The notes under the pieces are model-generated. The model did no database searches and was not told the DNA's origin. It saw only the letters and a list, made by a program, of their open reading frames with translations. This document shows, piece by piece, positions 49,433 through 57,984 of a DNA stretch of 64,000 nucleotides. The stretch is from Paenibacillus marchantiophytorum (lineage in GTDB: Bacteria > Bacillota > Bacilli > Paenibacillales > NBRC-103111): NCBI RefSeq assembly GCF_014640555.1, contig NZ_BMHE01000017.1, positions 62,001-126,000 of the forward strand, written 5' to 3'. The position numbers and the translations under genes are program-made. Numbering within the stretch: the stretch's first letter is position 1; every line of letters starts with the position of its first letter.

Positions 49433-50971
49433 TTATTGACCTGATAGACTTCGAACGAGTGACGCAACGGTTGCCTCTTCGGCCAAGTAGGTAATCGGTA
49501 GTCCGAATTGACTGACCGTTTCTGCCGTTTTGGGACCGATACAGGCGATTTCAACACCTTGCAGCAAAGATAAAGGATCTTCTACGCCTAACTTGCGCAG
49601 AGCCTCAATTAAATTAGTTACGGTAGATGAACTTGTAAAAGTTATGATATGAATGCTTTGATTTTGCAAAAGATGAATAATTTCATCGCCATCATCTGTC
49701 GTTAGTACATTCTCATAGACATCGACTTCAGCGACTTCAAGACCCAGTTCTCTCAGCTTAACGGGTAAATAGTCGCGAGCGAGATCCGCCGTTGGGAGCA
49801 GAACTTTCTGCCCTGCCTTCAAATCAGCTTGAATCGCCTCCAGGATGCCTTCCCCATGATATCTGGCTGGAAGTACATCAGCAAGAATGCCTCGCTCTGC
49901 CAGCGCTTCTGCGGTCTTAGGGCCGACTGCCGCTATGCGAGCATTCCCCATTTTACGTACATCTATTCTTTTCTCGCGCAATCGTTGAAAGAAAAATTCA
50001 ACCCCATTAACGCTCGTCAATACGATCCAATCGAATTGTTGAAGCTCATCCAAAGCCTGATCCAGAGCCGCCAACGCTTCCGGACGACTTGGCGACTGCA
50101 AGCGAATGACAGGAAACTCGACAGCTTCTCCGCCTAAATCATCAATTAAATCGACGAGTTCGCTTGCTTGGCTTCTTGCTCTTGTAACGAGTATGCGGCG
50201 CCCGAACAACGGTTTCTTCTCCACCCAAGCCAGCTTCTCACGCAGTTTAACGACCTCACCGACAATAATAACCGCTGGCGATTTGAAATCAGCTGCTCTG
50301 ACTTTCTCCGTGATATCACCGAGGGTTCCAGTGATCGTCGCTTGATCTGCCCAGGTTCCCCACCGAACAAGCGCAACCGGCATGTCCGGCGACTTGCCGC
50401 AGCGAATCAATTCACGGCATATCTGTTCGAGATTAGCTACACCCATCAAGAAAACCATGGTGCCAATCGCTTTGGCAAGATGCTCCCAGTCCAAGCTGGA
50501 ATAGGTTTTGTTCGGGTATTCATGCCCTGTAATAATCGCAAAGGAAGAAGTGAAATCTCGGTGTGTCACAGGAATACCCGCATAGGCCGGTACGGCAATG
50601 GAAGAGGTAATGCCCGGAATGATATCAAAAGTCACATCATGATCGGCGAGCAATTCCGCTTCCTCCCCGACCCGACCGAAAACACTGGGATCACCGCCTT
50701 TGAGACGGGTAACGATCTTCCCTTGCAGCGCAAGATCCACGAGCAATTGATTGATTTCTTCTTGTTTTAGAATATGTTTATCCGGCAGCTTGCCAACAAA
50801 GATCAGCTCTGCTTCCGATCTGCGATGCTTGAGTAAACGAGGATTCGCCAGCCTGTCGTACACGATGACATCCGCTTTCTGAATGGCCTCCATACCACGA
50901 ACCGAAATCAGCTTGGGATCTCCAGGACCTGCTCCAACGAGATAAACTCTGCCTTTGCCCACATGGCTCAC
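49433..50971 (-). CDS. cobA-hemD: fused uroporphyrinogen-III C-methyltransferase / uroporphyrinogen-III synthase
   Basis: Two enzymes in one 512-residue chain. Residues 1-250 are a SUMT (VYLVGAGPGDPKLISVRG, VYDRLANPRLL, RLKGGDPSVFGR, PGITSSIAVPAYAGIPVTHR), which starts siroheme synthesis. Residues 260-512 are HemD (RRILVTRARSQASELVDLI, DWIVLTSVNGVEFFF, FTSSSTVTNLIEAL), which closes the macrocycle. The fusion replaces the single hemD of B. subtilis. A GTG start overlaps the hemC stop by 4 bp. Confidence 0.95.
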   Translation of the reverse strand: MSHVGKGRVYLVGAGPGDPKLISVRGMEAIQKADVIVYDRLANPRLLKHRRSEAELIFVGKLPDKHILKQEEINQLLVDLALQGKIVTRLKGGDPSVFGRVGEEAELLADHDVTFDIIPGITSSIAVPAYAGIPVTHRDFTSSFAIITGHEYPNKTYSSLDWEHLAKAIGTMVFLMGVANLEQICRELIRCGKSPDMPVALVRWGTWADQATITGTLGDITEKVRAADFKSPAVIIVGEVVKLREKLAWVEKKPLFGRRILVTRARSQASELVDLIDDLGGEAVEFPVIRLQSPSRPEALAALDQALDELQQFDWIVLTSVNGVEFFFQRLREKRIDVRKMGNARIAAVGPKTAEALAERGILADVLPARYHGEGILEAIQADLKAGQKVLLPTADLARDYLPVKLRELGLEVAEVDVYENVLTTDDGDEIIHLLQNQSIHIITFTSSSTVTNLIEALRKLGVEDPLSLLQGVEIACIGPKTAETVSQFGLPITYLAEEATVASLVRSLSGQ

Positions 50972-51915
50972 TCCCTTACCTCAGCAAGGATTCGTTCTGC
51001 TCCTTGTGCAATCAACTGATCGGCGACAAGGAGCCCTAGCGCTTCCGGATCACGCCCGGAAGCCGATTCCTTCAGCATGGTTACGCCGTCTGGCGTCCCC
51101 ACCATGCCTGTGAGGGTGAGCAGCGGCCCAGCTTCCCCGCTGCTGTCTTCGCTGACGCTCGCGTAGGCGCCGAGCGGCACCTGGCAGCCTCCATTGAGTC
51201 TGCCCAGGAAAGCCCGCTCCGCTCGCACCGCGAGCGCAGTAGGCTCATGCTGGAATCTGCCCAGCAGGTCCAGCATGAAGGCGTCGCCGCCCCGGCACTC
51301 GATGCACAGCGCCCCCTGCCCTACGGCAGGGAGGCAGATCTCGGGCGGCAAGTACGCGCTGATGCGATCCTGCCAGCCGATCCGGTGCAAACCGGCAGCG
51401 GCCAGCATAATCGCATCGAAGTTCTCTTCTTCGAGCTTGCGCAGCCTCGAATCGATATTGCCGCGGACCGACTCGATTCTCAGGTCCGGGCGGTAGTTCT
51501 GCAGCTGGCTGGCGCGGCGCAGCGAGCTTGTTCCGACGAGCGCGCCTTGCGGCAGCTCGTCCAAGGAGCGATAGCCGCGCGTGATGAGCGCATCGCGCGC
51601 ATCTTCACGCTTGGGAATCGCTCCGACCACTAGCCCTTCGGGGAGCTCGAAGGGCATATCTTTCATACTGTGGACGGCCATGTCAATATCGCCATCTGTA
51701 AGCGCCTGTTCGATTTCCTTGACGAACAGCCCTTTGCCGCCAACTTTCGACAATGTCACATCCAGAATACGGTCACCTTTGGTCACGATTTTCTTAATTT
51801 CGAATTGACAAGCAATGCCGTGCTCGGCAGCCAACTGTTTCAGAAGTTCCACAACTTGTCCTGTCTGGGTTAAAGCCAGAGCGCTTTGCCTTGTTCCTAC
51901 AATAATGGTTTTCAT
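50968..51915 (-). CDS. hemC: porphobilinogen deaminase
   Basis: Polymerises four porphobilinogens to hydroxymethylbilane. The 315-residue protein has VGTRQSALALTQTGQVV, TSSLRRASQLQNYRPDL and the dipyrromethane-cofactor cysteine in LNGGCQVPLGAY. The ATG at 51915 follows GGGAGG by nine bases. The local GC content at 51.1-51.6 kb is visibly higher than around it. Confidence 0.97.
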   Translation of the reverse strand: MKTIIVGTRQSALALTQTGQVVELLKQLAAEHGIACQFEIKKIVTKGDRILDVTLSKVGGKGLFVKEIEQALTDGDIDMAVHSMKDMPFELPEGLVVGAIPKREDARDALITRGYRSLDELPQGALVGTSSLRRASQLQNYRPDLRIESVRGNIDSRLRKLEEENFDAIMLAAAGLHRIGWQDRISAYLPPEICLPAVGQGALCIECRGGDAFMLDLLGRFQHEPTALAVRAERAFLGRLNGGCQVPLGAYASVSEDSSGEAGPLLTLTGMVGTPDGVTMLKESASGRDPEALGLLVADQLIAQGAERILAEVRE

Positions 51916-51938
51916 CTCGATGCGCCTCCCTCTACTCT

Positions 51939-52664
51939 CTATTCGAAATCTCTGATCGCTGACCAAGCAGATGGACTGATTTCCGCTTCACCTGTTTGTT
52001 CATTCAACCGCATTTCTTTCTCTAAAGCATCGTAAAGCTTCTCTTTCCAGCGTTCAAATGTACCCTCACGAATGCGGGCAAGTATATCCCACGCCAGCAT
52101 CTCTTTGAACATCCGCTGTCTCTCTTGCTTATCCATTACCTTCTTCTGGATGAACAAACGCAATTCACTCAGAAATTCAAGATAGAGCTCGTACTCTTCG
52201 CCGTAGCGCTCATCCAGCTCTTGAACGATTTTCCTAGCTGCCGAAGGACTAGCTCCGCCGGTTGACACCGCGATCACTAATTTTCCTCTGCGCACGACGG
52301 AAGGCACGATAAAAGAACTGAGCTGCGGCTGGTCAACCACATTGACTAATATGCCTTCACGCGAGGCCAAAGCTTCAATCTGCGCGTTTACCAGAGCATC
52401 ATTCGTAGCAGCTACAACCAACGTATAACGGGAACCGTTTAAACTTGAGTTCAACCTAGCTGGATCGAAACTCTGCCGGCAGAGAACGATTTCCGAGCGG
52501 CTTCCCAAATCCATCAATGCCTCTGTAAAAGATAAGCTTATAACGGTAATAGCAGCTCCTGCTTGGAGCAAGGATTGGACTTTGCGCTGAGCGACAAGGC
52601 CGCCTCCAACAACCAAACATGTGCGGCCTGACAAATTAACCATAATCGGATACGGATGCTTCAT
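51939..52664 (-). CDS. precorrin-2 dehydrogenase / sirohydrochlorin ferrochelatase-like (Met8p family)
   Basis: Oxidises precorrin-2 to sirohydrochlorin and may insert iron, giving siroheme. The 241-residue protein has the NAD fold CLVVGGGLVAQRKVQSLLQAGA, the VVDQPQLSSFIVPSVVRRGKLVIAVSTGG pattern (in segments) with GASPSAARKIVQEL. It continues the methyltransferase half of cobA-hemD in the same operon. The ATG at 52664 has GGAG nine bases upstream; an ATG at 52679 overlapping the hemX stop is possible. Confidence 0.9.
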   Translation of the reverse strand: MKHPYPIMVNLSGRTCLVVGGGLVAQRKVQSLLQAGAAITVISLSFTEALMDLGSRSEIVLCRQSFDPARLNSSLNGSRYTLVVAATNDALVNAQIEALASREGILVNVVDQPQLSSFIVPSVVRRGKLVIAVSTGGASPSAARKIVQELDERYGEEYELYLEFLSELRLFIQKKVMDKQERQRMFKEMLAWDILARIREGTFERWKEKLYDALEKEMRLNEQTGEAEISPSAWSAIRDFE

Positions 52665-52669
52665 CTCAT

Positions 52670-53500
52670 TTAGCTCCATATCCAGTCATGGAAACCTGAG
52701 AAGAAATTCGAAACAACGAAATTCAACACAACGATGAAGAATGCCGCGAGATTCCAAGCTGCCAATTTATAACCAGAAATTCGCATCGACTTTTGTTGAA
52801 ATAAATAGAACGCATAGGCAACTAGTACAAAAAAGGAATTGATCACTTTAGGATCGTACAACAAGTTCTTATTCCCTTGTAAGACGACCCAAACTACGCC
52901 CAAAGATAATGCCATTAAAAGCAGCGGCGCCCCAATGATGACCGAGAAATACGTGTAATGATCGATTTTCTCGAGCGATGGCAACCGCATCACGGTTTGC
53001 GAGAATTTCTTCGCCTTCAACATGTTATGCAGGAAAACATACATCCCCGAGAAAATAGCAGCTATGGAAAAAGCCGCGTAACTGCCAATGGCCAAAGTAA
53101 TATGTATAAATAACAACTCATCGCTGATGTCCCAACCGGCTTTGATCGGCTTTACATGCGGGTTCCCAAAGATATTCAGGGCAAGAATGGCAAAACCAAG
53201 CACATTGGCGAAAAACACAAACAATTCAATACGGAAAAAACGATTTATCAACAATGAAACGGTGACTATCAACCAGGAGAACATAAAAAGCACGTCTGAG
53301 CGAGCAAAGGCCCCTTCGGTCAAATGACCGTATAAGTAAATTCCTAAATAAGCGGTCTGCAGAACCCATACAAACAAAAGCAGCCCCGTCCCCATCCGTT
53401 TTGCATTTCGGTTCGCGTTGGCGAAATCCGAAAAGTAAAACAACAGGCTCAGGGCATACATATAAATCATCGCATCAAACAACCAGCTACGTGTGACCAT
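52670..53500 (-). CDS. hemX: HemX/CcsA-like membrane protein
   Basis: HemX is a membrane protein of the cytochrome c assembly (CcmC/CcsA) type that in B. subtilis lowers the amount of HemA. The 276-residue protein has eight or so membrane helices. The family pattern ELLFIHITLAIGSYAAFSIAAIFSGMYVFLH is present in part, with a conserved His in the fourth helix region. GGAGAGG precedes the ATG. Second gene after hemA, as in B. subtilis hemAXCDBL. Confidence 0.9.
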   Translation of the reverse strand: MVTRSWLFDAMIYMYALSLLFYFSDFANANRNAKRMGTGLLLFVWVLQTAYLGIYLYGHLTEGAFARSDVLFMFSWLIVTVSLLINRFFRIELFVFFANVLGFAILALNIFGNPHVKPIKAGWDISDELLFIHITLAIGSYAAFSIAAIFSGMYVFLHNMLKAKKFSQTVMRLPSLEKIDHYTYFSVIIGAPLLLMALSLGVVWVVLQGNKNLLYDPKVINSFFVLVAYAFYLFQQKSMRISGYKLAAWNLAAFFIVVLNFVVSNFFSGFHDWIWS

Positions 53501-53533
53501 GGCACCTCTCCTAGGCGATTAGCGCCTTTCTTC

Positions 53534-54937
53534 TCAAGATTGTGCTAGAGCATCTGCGGTCTGTAGACCACGCACGGACAACTTCTCTTCGAGCAATTGC
53601 TTGGTTTCCAGTGCTTTTTGCTCTGCTTCCCGTTCTTCTGCTAACTGATTGGCTTGCTCTTGCTGTTCCAGTGTTTCTTCTAAGGCAAAGAGTTTCGTGA
53701 ACAGCTCCAGCGCTTCATCCCCATGACGTTCTCCGGCCATTTCCTTGATGCGGAGAATAGGATCACGCAGCACTTGATTAACAATACTCTTCGTTAATTT
53801 GCGTATGACTTTAATCTCACGCTCGTCGAGATCAGGCAGTTTCTTGAGCATGCTGTCCATCGTCTCTTCGTGGATCATACTCGCTTTTGCTTGCAGCGCA
53901 TTGATAACTGGACTCACGCCCAACGTTTTGGTCCATTGTTCAAAAACGCCAATCTCTGTTTCAATCATGACTTCAATCTTAGCTGCTTCTTTCTTTCTCT
54001 CTTGCAAATGCTTGTCTACGATGTGTTCCAAATCATCAATGTCATAGAGGAACACGTTCGGCAGGTCACTGATTTGAGGATCCAAATCACGCGGCACAGC
54101 AATATCCATCATAAACAAAGGACGGGATTTTCTCTTTTGCACATGTGCTTGAAGATCATTTCTGGTCAGTACATATCCCGGAGCTCCCGTTGAGCTAATA
54201 ATGATATCCACTTCCGGCAAATACCCAAGCATGTTGTCTACGGTGCATGGAATACCATTGAATTTATCCGCCAATTCCACAGCGCGCTCGAATGTGCGAT
54301 TAACGACAATAACTTTGTTAGCCCCATTCGCGTAAAGATGCTTAACGGTAAGTTCACTCATCTTGCCGGCACCGATAATCATGACCGTTTTGTTCACATA
54401 GGATCCGAATATACGTTTGCCGAGTTCTACCGCAGCGTAGCTGACTGAAACCGGGTTGTTGCTGATCCCTGTTTCGGAGTGAGCTTTCTTGGCGAGTGTT
54501 ACCGACTGCTTAAACAAAGTATTGAAATAAGCACCTGTTGCTTTCATTTTTTGGGATGATAAAAAAGCATCTCTCACTTGTCCAAGGATTTGGGTCTCCC
54601 CAATCACCATTGAATCTAGTCCGCTTGTTACACGAAACAAATGATCAATGGCTTTTTCATTTTCATACATATATAAATGTTTGTGGAACTGATCCTTATC
54701 AACCTGGAACCAACGCGAAATGAAATGTGTCAAATAATGACTGCACAGCTGTGGTCGATCCACAACCGCATAAATTTCAGTGCGATTGCAGGTGGCTACA
54801 ATTACACACTCCAATATGCTTTTCGTTTCTTTTAATTCTGCAATTGCTTTAGGCAAATCGGATTCGGAGAACGCAAATCTCTCCCGAATTTCCACTGGAG
54901 CTGTCCGATAATTCAAGCCTACTGCGATGATATGCAA
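53534..54937 (-). CDS. hemA: glutamyl-tRNA reductase
   Basis: Reduces glutamyl-tRNA to glutamate-1-semialdehyde, the first committed step. The 467-residue protein has the catalytic Cys in VATCNRTEIYAVV (about 48-50), SGLDSMVIGETQILGQVRDAF, the NADPH fold MIIGAGKMSELTVKHL and a long C-terminal helical/coiled-coil end. The proposed TTG at 54937 has AGGTGG five bases upstream; a GTG at 54946 is too near a possible ribosome site. Start choice is uncertain by three codons. Confidence 0.95.
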   Translation of the reverse strand: MHIIAVGLNYRTAPVEIRERFAFSESDLPKAIAELKETKSILECVIVATCNRTEIYAVVDRPQLCSHYLTHFISRWFQVDKDQFHKHLYMYENEKAIDHLFRVTSGLDSMVIGETQILGQVRDAFLSSQKMKATGAYFNTLFKQSVTLAKKAHSETGISNNPVSVSYAAVELGKRIFGSYVNKTVMIIGAGKMSELTVKHLYANGANKVIVVNRTFERAVELADKFNGIPCTVDNMLGYLPEVDIIISSTGAPGYVLTRNDLQAHVQKRKSRPLFMMDIAVPRDLDPQISDLPNVFLYDIDDLEHIVDKHLQERKKEAAKIEVMIETEIGVFEQWTKTLGVSPVINALQAKASMIHEETMDSMLKKLPDLDEREIKVIRKLTKSIVNQVLRDPILRIKEMAGERHGDEALELFTKLFALEETLEQQEQANQLAEEREAEQKALETKQLLEEKLSVRGLQTADALAQS

Positions 54938-54973
54938 AGGTACCACCTGCCTTTCGATCTATTTCTATGAATC

Positions 54974-54979
54974 ATTATA
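54974..54979 (-). promoter_or_regulatory. extended -10 promoter of the hemA operon
   Basis: Minus strand TGCTATAAT, about 37 bases before the start codon; no convincing -35 at 17 bp. Confidence 0.45.
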
Positions 54980-55094
54980 GCACAGCAAAACCGGCATTCC
55001 GACAAATTTTTTGTATAATTTATGAATGCTTCTGTCTGCTCGTTAGTTTTCACAGCATTTGTCTCCTGTATACCTATGTATCGCCAATGACCCT

Positions 55095-55631
55095 TTATTG
55101 CAGCATTTTTTTTCTTAGAAATTGAGTCAAATTACGATCTAACACGGCTAGTTTCGCATTTTGCGAGGAAATAATCTCACCGTTTGAGGCCATCATTTTC
55201 TCATAAATTTCGTACATATTCTTGTATTGCAAGCCAGCTTCCTTGAGTGTTTGGATTTCATCCGCTTTAAACGCCCGCTCTCCGCCCACCTGCAATCGCT
55301 GCAGATACTGTGTAAGCTGTGTCATGCTATCCAGCGGAGTCAAATAATCTACGCCTCCAGCAGCCAGCACGAGCCGTTCATGCGTATAGCCAGCTGAATA
55401 CAGCGCCTGCTTGCTCGCATTCAGTTCATCGGTCGTTTTGCTTTGAGCCGCTTCCTCCAAATAACTTTTCAACAGCTCCATTTGGAACAAAGATACCTGA
55501 TATAACAGATGCGTCGCATCGTGCTCTTCTTTGGGATTGCCAAGCATGTGAATAAGCTGATACAACGGCCAAATAATGAGAAAGAGCACAACCCCGTAGA
55601 TGACCGCTTTCCTTGCTAATTTCTGTTTCAA
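55095..55631 (-). CDS. uncharacterised membrane-anchored helical protein
   Basis: I do not recognise this 178-residue protein. It has a basic start, one membrane helix (about 9-29, AVIYGVVLFLIIWPLYQLIHML) and a mostly helical outer part with heptad-like stretches (about 40-70 and 120-178). No motif or cysteine stands out. A TTG start has GGAGGG six bases before it. It lies downstream of speD beyond a hairpin, and upstream of hemA, with no evident partner. Confidence 0.7.
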   Translation of the reverse strand: MKQKLARKAVIYGVVLFLIIWPLYQLIHMLGNPKEEHDATHLLYQVSLFQMELLKSYLEEAAQSKTTDELNASKQALYSAGYTHERLVLAAGGVDYLTPLDSMTQLTQYLQRLQVGGERAFKADEIQTLKEAGLQYKNMYEIYEKMMASNGEIISSQNAKLAVLDRNLTQFLRKKMLQ

Positions 55632-55705
55632 ATCGATCCCTCCCCCACTTCCTGTTCACCTGGACATGTGCCGCAATAACAGTGTATGGGTAGGAGGACA
55701 AACAA

Positions 55706-55731
55706 ATAACCACGGATTTCTCCGTGGTTAT
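55706..55731 (-). terminator. hairpin terminator after speD
   Basis: Perfect 11-bp stem ATAACCACGGA/TCCGTGGTTAT with a 4-base loop, followed on the minus strand by TTGTTTG. Confidence 0.7.
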
Positions 55732-55753
55732 CGTTATGGTTATGTGCAGACTC

Positions 55754-56161
55754 TTATTTAACAAGCTCTGCTTGCTTAATTTCAGGAGTTTCTACTTGCA
55801 GTTCACCCATACCGCGAACTAGCTTCTTCGCATAGAACGTTTCTGGTTTCAATACGGATACCATGAAATCAATTGCTAATTGAGGGTCCACTGTCTCACC
55901 GCAAGTATAACAGTCAAGCGCGGCAAAACCTCTCTCAGGATAAGTATGAATGGAGAGATGACTCTCGGACAACATAACAAGTACAGTTGCTCCCTGTGGT
56001 TCAAATTGCTTGGATTGTACAGATAGTACGGTTGCTCCGCATACCTCGGCAGCTTCTACCATCTGAGCTTGCAGCCAATCTGCATTGTTCAGAAGTTCGA
56101 AATCTACCCCCCAAGTATCTACAGCAACGTGTCTTCCGAAAGTTGAGTATTCTGTTTCCAT
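55754..56161 (-). CDS. speD: S-adenosylmethionine decarboxylase proenzyme
   Basis: Makes decarboxylated SAM for spermidine synthesis; a pyruvoyl enzyme formed by self-cleavage. The 135-residue class Ib proenzyme has the cleavage site Glu66-Ser67 in SESHLSIHTYPE, His72 and the catalytic Cys87 (CYTCGET). GAAGGGGG precedes the ATG. No speE follows. A leader of about 140 nt with several possible hairpins lies upstream. Confidence 0.95.
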   Translation of the reverse strand: METEYSTFGRHVAVDTWGVDFELLNNADWLQAQMVEAAEVCGATVLSVQSKQFEPQGATVLVMLSESHLSIHTYPERGFAALDCYTCGETVDPQLAIDFMVSVLKPETFYAKKLVRGMGELQVETPEIKQAELVK

Positions 56162-56169
56162 CTTTCGGT

Positions 56170-56303
56170 TCCCCCTTCCTAGGAATAAAATGTCTGAAAA
56201 AAAATTTCATCCGCTAGGACCTACGTCATTCACTTCCCGAGGGTATTATCTCTCGCAACATTCAATGTCCTGAGTGAATCCTGGTTCCTATATTGTTTTC
56301 AAC
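56170..56303 (-). ncRNA. candidate structured leader of speD
   Basis: In the RNA, TAGGAACC (56291-56284) can pair with GGTCCTA (56221-56215) with one bulge. ATTCACT (56279-56273) pairs perfectly with AGTGAAT (56234-56228), and two small hairpins (ACAT/ATGT and CGAG/CTCG) lie inside. TAGGAA could instead pair with TTCCTA next to the ribosome site (about 56177-56182). A run of eight T (about 56197-56204) follows the closed structure. This looks like a multibranch regulatory RNA; no known class is recognised. Confidence 0.45.
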
Positions 56304-56310
56304 GAGAATA

Positions 56311-56339
56311 AAAATAACATCTATCGACGAGAAATGCAA
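56311..56339 (-). promoter_or_regulatory. sigma-A promoter of speD
   Basis: Minus strand TTGCAT (56339-56334), 17-bp spacer, TATTTT (56316-56311). Confidence 0.6.
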
Positions 56340-56431
56340 TAGTTTTTTTTGCCAATCGCCTTCTTCCGCATCGATGCCACATCTAATGTATGTTGAAAGT
56401 GCCCTTCCTGTTCACTTATTCGCTAAACAAA

Positions 56432-56452
56432 AAAGACCCAAATTGGGTCTTT
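56432..56452 (-). terminator. intrinsic terminator of the uncharacterised gene at 56.5 kb
   Basis: AAAGACCC/GGGTCTTT, 8-bp stem with a 5-base loop; six T on the minus strand side. Confidence 0.85.
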
Positions 56453-56474
56453 AGAAATTTGAATATATGTGTGA

Positions 56475-57062
56475 TTAAGCCTCCAAAATAAACAAACGAT
56501 GTGTCAATTCATTGAGGCGAGTGTCAATCTGCTGGTGTTCTTCAGGAGCTTGCAGCATATTGCGCATGTCAAGAAGATGGTTGATTTGATCGTAAATCAT
56601 CTCAATTTCTTGCTCAACTTCACGCTTCTGGAACATTTGCTGCATAAGTCCAATTGTATCTCTGTATTCATAAATAACGGTTAATAATTGACCTTTGACT
56701 TCCTCAATCTTCACAACAGTACCACGTTCGTAGTAGTAAACCATCGTATAGCTGGGGTAAATCCGATTGACGGTTGCACTGCCTTTGAACTCCGAAACGG
56801 CCTTACGCATTAAATTAGCTAGTAGGGTATTGCTTAATCTGCAGGATCCTGTGCATTCATATAGGCCCGATTTCTTTTCAAATGAGAGAACGATTTCCTG
56901 ACCTGCTCCATCTTGAAAAACAACCTCTTGGTTGCCATTTTCCAAAACTTTCACTTGCAAGGTCACTTGATGATCCACAAACATTTGAAAAAACCTGAAC
57001 ATCTCGGCTTCTGTTAACTGGAGGCAGGTTTTGACATATTCAGTCGCTAACCTTTGTGCCAT
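56475..57062 (-). CDS. conserved hypothetical protein
   Basis: I cannot assign this 195-residue soluble protein. It has a mixed alpha/beta N-terminal part, a central segment with two cysteines (YECTGSCRLS, about 77-86), and a helical C-terminal third (about 140-195, KREVEQEIEMIYDQINHLL) that may form a coiled coil. No signal or membrane helix. GAGGG precedes the ATG at 57062; the longer frame has no site. Monocistronic between engB and speD. Confidence 0.75.
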   Translation of the reverse strand: MAQRLATEYVKTCLQLTEAEMFRFFQMFVDHQVTLQVKVLENGNQEVVFQDGAGQEIVLSFEKKSGLYECTGSCRLSNTLLANLMRKAVSEFKGSATVNRIYPSYTMVYYYERGTVVKIEEVKGQLLTVIYEYRDTIGLMQQMFQKREVEQEIEMIYDQINHLLDMRNMLQAPEEHQQIDTRLNELTHRLFILEA

Positions 57063-57304
57063 AAAAATCCCTCGATTCTTTGTTTTCAAGCCATTTACTC
57101 TTATTAACGCTTACCTTGTTTATTATTATACTACATGCGCCATTAATATTCCTGCGCGCAATTCATGATAATCAGCCAAATATTCTGAAAAAACCAAGGA
57201 ATTACGGAATGCCCGCAAATTTTCCCCAGAAAACCTCGTTATCCCGTGTACTTCTTCTAGATTTTCTCACTCTTTTGACGTCCTACTCCTGATTACACAA
57301 AAAA

Positions 57305-57325
57305 CCGTCCTATGAATCAGGACGG
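57305..57325 (-). terminator. intrinsic terminator of lon-engB
   Basis: Minus strand CCGTCCT/AGGACGG with a 7-base loop, then TTTTTT. The stem overlaps the last codons of engB. Confidence 0.85.
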
Positions 57326-57961
57326 CTCTTGCTCACTTGCGATCTCAACATCTTGTTCTGTGCCTGTAGGCTCGCCATAAGCGATGGCTTGCTCTAGGAT
57401 GCCCCACAGCTCGTCTTTGCCGAGTCCAAGTTCGGAGGAAAACATCAAAGGTTGAACCCCTTTGTCCATGCCCAGCGTCTCGCGCACAATCTTGATATGC
57501 TTGGACCATCTGCTTTTGGGAATTTTGTCAGCTTTGGTTGCCACAACGATAACAGGTACATCATTGTGCCTAAGCCACTCATACATCGCTTGATCATCTT
57601 TGGATGGCGGATGACGTAAATCCACTAATTGCATGACGAGACGCAGCGTTTCGCGATTCATCAAATAGCTTTCAATGAATTTGCCCCATTGCTCCCGCTT
57701 CGTTTTGGATACTTTGGCATAACCATAACCGGGAAGATCGACAAAGTATAAGTCCTGATTAATCTTGTAATAGTTTAACGTTTGGGTTTTACCAGGTTGC
57801 GAGCTGGTCCTGGCCAAATTTTTGCGGGATATCAAACAATTGATAAGCGAAGACTTCCCGACATTAGAACGCCCTGCCAGAGCTATCTCTGGCAAGGCAT
57901 CCTCTGGATATTGGCTGGGTCCAACCGCACTGATAATAAACTCAGCTTGATTGACTTTCAT
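57317..57961 (-). CDS. engB: ribosome biogenesis GTPase EngB (YsxC/YihA)
   Basis: Essential GTPase for 50S maturation. The 214-residue protein has the P-loop GRSNVGKSSLIN, switch GKTQTLNYY, DLPGYGYAKVS, and the base-recognition TKADKIPKSRW. Follows lon after 23 bp with a weak ribosome site, so coupling with lon is likely. Same lonA-engB order as B. subtilis. Confidence 0.97.
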   Translation of the reverse strand: MKVNQAEFIISAVGPSQYPEDALPEIALAGRSNVGKSSLINCLISRKNLARTSSQPGKTQTLNYYKINQDLYFVDLPGYGYAKVSKTKREQWGKFIESYLMNRETLRLVMQLVDLRHPPSKDDQAMYEWLRHNDVPVIVVATKADKIPKSRWSKHIKIVRETLGMDKGVQPLMFSSELGLGKDELWGILEQAIAYGEPTGTEQDVEIASEQEPS

Positions 57962-57984
57962 GAATGTTCAGCTACTTTCTATGT

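Noticed and set aside
51100..51640. High-GC segment in hemC as a sign of gene transfer
   Set aside because: The encoded protein is an ordinary HemC in conserved operon order; the shift is local and may be codon choice.
54940..55050. GTG-started frame of about 44 codons before hemA with AGGAG upstream
   Set aside because: It contains the hemA -10 region and runs into hemA in another frame; composition is not convincing.
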